DNA from: Typhlomys cinereus
Taxonomy: Eukaryota > Chordata > Mammalia > Rodentia > Platacanthomyidae
Assembly: GCA_023101885.1 (NCBI GenBank)
Contig: JALPQD010000639.1
Coordinates: forward strand, 248,001 to 312,000
Direction of reading: 5' to 3'
Length of the DNA: 64,000 bases
Positions 59,246 through 64,000 of this stretch are shown one piece after another; positions within the stretch are counted from its first letter, which is position 1, and the number at the start of each line of letters is the position of its first letter. Position numbers and translations under genes: made by a program. The notes beneath the pieces were generated by a model. That model saw only the letters and a program-made list of their open reading frames with translations, was not told the origin of the DNA and searched no databases.

Positions 59246-62200
59246 CTAGGAGCCACCTATTAGGGAGTGCATACGGCGCTTAATTTTCTGGGTCTGGGAT
59301 ACTTCACTTAATATAATTGTTTCTAATGAAATCCATTTCCCGGCAAATTCCAGTAATTCATCATTTTTGATGGCTGAGTAGTACTCTATTGTATAGATGT
59401 ACCACTGTTTCCTTATCCATTCGTCAACTGTTGGACATTTGGGCTGATTCCATGACTTTGCTATTGTAAACAGTGCTGCTATGAACATGGTCATGCTTGT
59501 GCTATCGAGGTGAACCTCTGCTGTATGAGGGGTTATTCCCAAAAGTGGAATTGCAGGTTCATATGGCATTTCAATCTTTAATTTCTTTAAGAATCTCCAG
59601 ACGGCTCACCAGAGTGGCTGTATGAGCCTGCATTCCCACCAGCAATGTAGGAGAGTTCCCCTCTCTCCACATCCTCTCCAGCATTTGTCGTTGTTAGTAT
59701 TGTGGATTTTTGCCATCCTGACCGGAGTGAGATGATATCTCAGGGAAGTTTTGATTTGTATTTCCCTGATGGCTAAAGAAGTGGAGCATTTTTTAAGATA
59801 TTTGTTAGACATTTTAATTTCATCCCTGGTAAAGTTTCTTTTAAGTTCCAGTGCCCATTTTTTAATTGGGCCATTGGTTTCCTTGGTGTTTAGTTTTCTA
59901 AGTTGTTTGTGCACTCTGGACAATAGAGCTCTATCAGATATGTGGTTAGTGAAGATTTTCTCCCATTCTGTGGGTTGCCTTTGAGCTCTTGTGACAATCT
60001 CTTTATCTGAACAGAAGCTCTTTAATTTCACAAGATCCCAACTGTTGAGAGTTGGTAGCAGTGACTGTGCCATTGGATGTCTGTTTAGGAACTGTTGGCC
60101 TAGCCCAATCAGCTCGAGGGAGTTCCCTATCCTTTCAACTATGGTTTTTATAGTCTCTGGCCTGATATCAAGGTCCTTGATCCATTTGGAATTAAGTCTT
60201 GTACATGGTGACAAGTATGGGTCCAGTTTTAATCTTCTTCATGTGGAGATCCGGTTTTGCCAGCACCATTTGTTGAAGATGCAGTTCTTTTTCCATTGGA
60301 TTCTTTGGGCCCCTTTGTCAAAGACCAAATGGCTGTAACTTTGTGGGCTTATATCTGGGTCTTCAATCCTTATCCATTGATCTGTGTGTCTATTTTGGAG
60401 CCAGTACCAGGCTGTTTTTATAACTATGGATTTGTAGTATAGATTGAGGTTTGGTATGGTAATACCTCCAGCAGTGTTTTTGTTACTCAGGATTGTTTTT
60501 GCTATCCTGGGTCTTTTGTGCCTCCATATGAACTTTGAGATTGTTTGGTCAACTTCTTTGAGGAATTGCTTTGGGATTTTGATTGGTATAGCATTGAATC
60601 TGTATATTGCCTTTGGTAGGATGGTCATTTTCACGATGTTGATTCTGCCAATCCAGGAACAAGGGAGGTCTTTCCACCTTCTGGTGTCTTCTGCTATTTC
60701 TTTCTTTAGGGTTTTAAAGTTTTCATTGTAAAGGTCTTTTACCTCCTTAGTTAGGTTTATACCAAGGTATTTCATTTTTTTAGGGGCTTATAGTAAATGG
60801 TATGGTTTCTCTCAAGGCTTTTTCACTTCTTTCATTCTGGGCATATAGGAAGGCCTCTGATTTTTGCACATTTATTTTGTATCCTGCCATCCTGCTGAAC
60901 TTCTCAATTAGTTCCAGGAGCTTCCTGGTGGAGTTTTTGGGATCACTCAGGTATAAGATCATGTCATCTGCAAATAGGGATAGCTTGACTTCTTCCTTGC
61001 CGATTTGAATCCCTCTTATGTCCCTTTCTTGTCTTATGGCTTCAGCTAAGACTTCAAGTACAATATTGAATAGAAGTGGTGAGAGTGGACAGCCTTGTCT
61101 AGTTCCTGATCGAAAGTGAGAATGCTTCCAATTGTTCCCCATTGAGCATAATCCTTGCTGTGGGCTTGTTGTATATAGCTTTTATTATATTGATAAAGGT
61201 TCCTTCCATTCCTACTGTCTCCAGCGTTTTGATCATAAAAGACTGTTGGATCTTGTCAAAAGCTTTTTCTGCATCTATCGAGAGTATCATGTGGTCTTGG
61301 ACTTTGAACTGGTTTACATGATGAATTACATTTATTGATTTGTGTATGTTGAACCAACCTTGTGTGCCGGGGATGAAGCCTACTTGGTCCCCGTGAATGA
61401 TCTTTTTAATATGTTTTTGAATCCGATTTGCTAAGACTTTGTTGAAAATCTTTGCGACTGTGTTCATCAGGGAGATCGGCCTATAGTTTTCTTTTTTAAG
61501 CGAATCTTTATTAGATTTTGGGATTAAAACAATATTAGCTTCATAGAAGGAATTTGGTAGTGTTCCTTGCTTTGCTATTTGATGGAACAGTTTAAGGAGT
61601 ATTGGTGTTATTAACTCCTTAAGTGTGTGGTAGAACTCTATGCTGAATCCATCTGGTCCAGGACATTTTTTGGTGGGAAGATTCGAGATTACTTCCTCAA
61701 TTTCCTTATATGTTATAGGACTATTTAAATAATTCACAACTTCCTGATTCAATTTAGGTAAGTTGTGTTTACTTAGAAATTCATCCATCTCTTTTGTGTT
61801 GTCAAACTTCACAGAGTATAAGTTTTTGAAATATGATGTTATAATTCTCTGGATTTCTTGGGTATCAGTAGTGATAACTCCATGTTCATTTCTAATTTTG
61901 TTAATTTGGGTTTTCTCTCTCTTGCTTTTGGTTAGTTTAGCTAGGGGTGTATCAATCTTATTGATTTTTTCAAAGAACCAGCTTTTTGACTGGTTGATTT
62001 TTTCTATCGTTTTCTTAATCTCGATTTCAGACATTTCTCCCCTTAGTTTGCTAATCTCCTCTCTTCTACTACTTTTGGGATCAGATTGCTCTAGTTTCTC
62101 TAAAGCTTTAAGCTGCATTGTTAAGTTGTTTATTTCTGATGTTTCCATTTTTTGGATGTAGGCATTAAGAGCTATGAACTTACCTCTTAGAACAGCTTTC

Positions 62201-63072
62201 GTTGTGTCCCAGAGATTTTGGTAAGTTGTATTTTCGTTATCATTCACTTTCAGGAAATCTTGAATTTCCTTTTTAATTTCTTCCTGAATCCATGTCTCAT
62301 TCAGCATCGTAGTGTTAAGTTTCCAGGAGTTAATGTATTTTCTCTTGTTTGATGTGTTGTGGATGTCCAGCTTTAGGCCGTGATGGTCTGATAGGGCACA
62401 GGTTAGAATTTCAACTTTCTTGTATATGTGTAGATTCATTTTGTGGCCCAATATGTCATCTATTTTGTAGAAAGTTCCGTGTGCTGCTGAGAAAAATGTG
62501 TATTCTTTGGTGCGTGAGTGAAAAGTTCGATAGAGATCTGTAAGGTCCATTTCTTTCAGGGTTTGATTAAGTTCCAAAGTGTCTCTGTTAAGCTTTTGAC
62601 CTGTTGATCTATCCCATGTTGACAGGGCGGTGTTGAAGTCCCCAAGAATTATCGTTTGGGGGTTGATTTCTTGCTTTAGACGCTGTAAGGTTTTCTTAAT
62701 GAATGTGGAGGGGCCCGTATTGGGTCCATATATGTTCAGTATTGTTAAATCTTCCTGGTGAATTGTACCTGTGACTAAAATGTAGTATCCATCCGTGTCT
62801 CTTATAATTTTCTTTGGTTTGACGTCCACTTTGTCTGTTATCATAATGGCTACCCCTGCCTGTTTTCTGCTTCCATTTGCTTGTAGAATTGTTGACCAGC
62901 CTTTTATTTTCAGAGCGTGCCTATCTTTTGTGGTGCGATGGGTTTTCTGCAGGCAGCAGATTGATGGATTGTGATTTTTAATCCATGTTTGTAATCTGTG
63001 TCTCTTGATTGGTGAATTAATTCCATTAACATTTAGTGTTATAATGGAGAAACTATTGTTAATTCCAGACAT
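59246..63072 (-). pseudogene. L1 ORF2 (endonuclease/RT), four disabling lesions
   Basis: ATG at 63072; the first 657 codons (to 61099) are open. Endonuclease residues 1-240: Asn14, Tyr115, Asp145, Asn147, Asp205 and His230 are all present at the positions known for human L1, but residue 43, the catalytic Glu, is Lys (codon AAA, 62944-62946). Reverse transcriptase: [13 protein letters not shown] and, after a frameshift near 61110, Phe-Ala-Asp-Asp-Met. An extra A near 60778 shifts the frame again. TGC-to-TGA lies just before Arg-Arg-Leu-Lys (about 60236), and CGA-to-TGA at 59606-59608 after the Cys-Trp-Arg-Gly-Cys-Gly / His-Cys-Trp-Trp-Glu-Cys zinc-knuckle-like region. The final run 59569-59246 reaches the normal stop. 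Confidence 0.95.
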
Positions 63073-63122
63073 TTATCATGTTTAGTAGCTTTTATAAGTA
63101 TATTGCTTCGTTTTTAATGATG

Positions 63123-64000
63123 TTATACTTGCCTTCTGTTCTCCTGGATATGCCTGTTTTTTTCTTCACGCTTGAGTATCATTTCTAGCATTTTTTGAAG
63201 GCCTGGTTTGGTGGCCATGTATCCCTTATAGTTGTCTTTGTGCTGGAAAATTTTTCTTTCTCCCTCGATCATGACTGATAGTTTTGCAGGGTAAATCAGC
63301 CTGGGTTGACATTTTTGCTCATTCAATACTTGAAGTATGTCTCTCCAAGCTCTTCTTGCTTTTACTGTTTTGACTGAGAAGTCATTTGTTATTTTAATAG
63401 GTTTACCTTTAAAAGTGACTTGTTTTTTCTCCCTTGAAGCTCTCAGCACCAATTCTTTATCTTGAATGTGGAGTGTTTTAACTATTATTTGCCGGGGCAT
63501 GCTTCTATTTTGGTCGTATCTGTTTGGGGTGCGGAATGCCTCTTGTATATGGATGGGCCTCTCTTTTTTTAGATGAGGAAAGTTTTCCTTGATGATCGTT
63601 TGAAAAATTTCCTCAGGGGTGGTATTTTGAGATTCTTGCTCTGGTATTCCATGAATACGCATGTTAGGCTTTTTCAGGGTGTCCCGTATCTCTTGGATAT
63701 TTCTCTCAAGTATCTTTTTGGCTTTAACAACCTCTTCCATTGAGCTGGTTAGTACTCCCACTTTATCTTCAAGGTCTGAAATTCTGTTTTCTGCTTCATT
63801 AGTTCTGTTGATAAGACTCTCTGTGGCGTTCTGGGTTGAAGATAACTTGTCTTTTAGCTCAGTTTTAAACTCTGCTTGAGTTTGTTTTAACTGCTCTATG
63901 CCACTTTTTGTTTCTTGCACTGTTTTTCTCAACTCCTCTAGATGTCTGTTGTGTTCCTCTTCAAAGCGATTGATTCGATTATGTAATTCCTCCCGGATTT
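63123..64000 (-). CDS. L1 ORF1 (RNA-binding protein), C-terminal about 290 codons, open to window edge
   Basis: The frame is open without interruption from the window edge to the stop at 63123, 50 bp before the ORF2 ATG, the usual bicistronic spacing. From the N-terminal side it shows heptad-like coiled coil (Arg-Phe-Glu-Glu-Glu-His-Asn-Arg-His-Leu-Glu-Glu), Asp-Lys-Val-Gly, the RRM-type Arg-Ile-His-Gly-Ile-Pro-Glu, and the C-terminal domain with Arg-Thr-Pro-Asn-Arg-Tyr-Asp and Lys-Arg/Lys-rich end. ORF1p binds L1 RNA as a trimer. It is the only undamaged L1 frame in the window, but the start codon and about the first 60 residues are outside, so intactness is unproven. Confidence 0.85.
   Translation of the reverse strand, partial: IREELHNRINRFEEEHNRHLEELRKTVQETKSGIEQLKQTQAEFKTELKDKLSSTQNATESLINRTNEAENRISDLEDKVGVLTSSMEEVVKAKKILERNIQEIRDTLKKPNMRIHGIPEQESQNTTPEEIFQTIIKENFPHLKKERPIHIQEAFRTPNRYDQNRSMPRQIIVKTLHIQDKELVLRASREKKQVTFKGKPIKITNDFSVKTVKARRAWRDILQVLNEQKCQPRLIYPAKLSVMIEGERKIFQHKDNYKGYMATKPGLQKMLEMILKREEKNRHIQENRRQV

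Larger units (their letters stand above)
58230..64000 (-). mobile_element. Near-complete L1, minus strand, running off the window
   Basis: From poly(A) (T-rich, 58230-58253) through 3' UTR, ORF2 and ORF1 towards the 5' UTR beyond position 64000. It inserted into ORF1 of the plus-strand L1 at 56941. It has the most intact ORFs in the window, and its 3' UTR is about 1% different by eye from the copy at 24204, so it is recent. The TSD cannot be checked because the other flank is outside. Confidence 0.95.

Overview
The window is mammalian, and the repeat content points to a rodent. It carries 7SL-derived B1-like SINEs, ID/B2-type tRNA-headed SINEs, MIR remnants, URR1-like hAT-Charlie fragments and several L1 LINEs whose 3' UTRs hold a G-rich polypurine tract. 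The dominant young SINE is tRNA-headed, has an internal (CA)n block and ends in an A/T-rich tail. It does not look like the standard mouse or rat B2 or ID. My inference is a muroid or dipodoid rodent other than Mus or Rattus; I cannot name the species. I found no host protein-coding gene, no exon I can defend, and no tRNA, rRNA or CRISPR locus. The long open frames with recognisable homology are L1 ORF1 and ORF2, and every copy that can be read in full is broken.

Layout. 1-24 kb is AT-rich intergenic or intronic DNA with scattered SINEs, MIRs, old LINE scraps and microsatellites. It includes an old L1 ORF2 fragment (12252-13507) that was later hit by a young SINE. 24204-26840 is a 5'-truncated plus-strand L1 with a 15-bp target-site duplication (TSD). 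27-30.5 kb holds ancient L1M-like minus-strand debris and an URR1-like fragment. 30992-38085 is an essentially full-length plus-strand L1 (5' UTR, ORF1, ORF2, 3' UTR, A tail) flanked by a perfect 14-bp TSD, with ORF2 split by a SINE that has its own TSD. 38533-39385 and 43338-43754 are minus-strand L1 3' ends with TSDs; the second has a scrambled tail. 45-56.9 kb is mostly unannotatable single-copy sequence plus old SINEs, URR1-like pieces and a 130-bp mini-L1 at 51751. 56941-64000 is a nested, inverted L1 pair: a plus-strand L1 with a tandem-monomer 5' UTR is interrupted inside ORF1 by a minus-strand L1 that runs off the window.

Nothing here amounts to a new multi-gene system. The most informative signals are retrotransposon biology. 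There are two distinct CpG-rich 5' UTR types, each with tandem subrepeats. Two L1 copies are nearly identical in the 3' UTR and share a CGA-to-TGA stop in ORF2. One L1 copy carries Lys at the catalytic Glu43 position of the endonuclease. There is also a composite L1 tail, and SINE copies that carry CA microsatellites to new sites. An isolated perfect 17-bp inverted repeat at 50002-50082 and a CpG-bearing single-copy patch near 18.2-18.4 kb remain unexplained.
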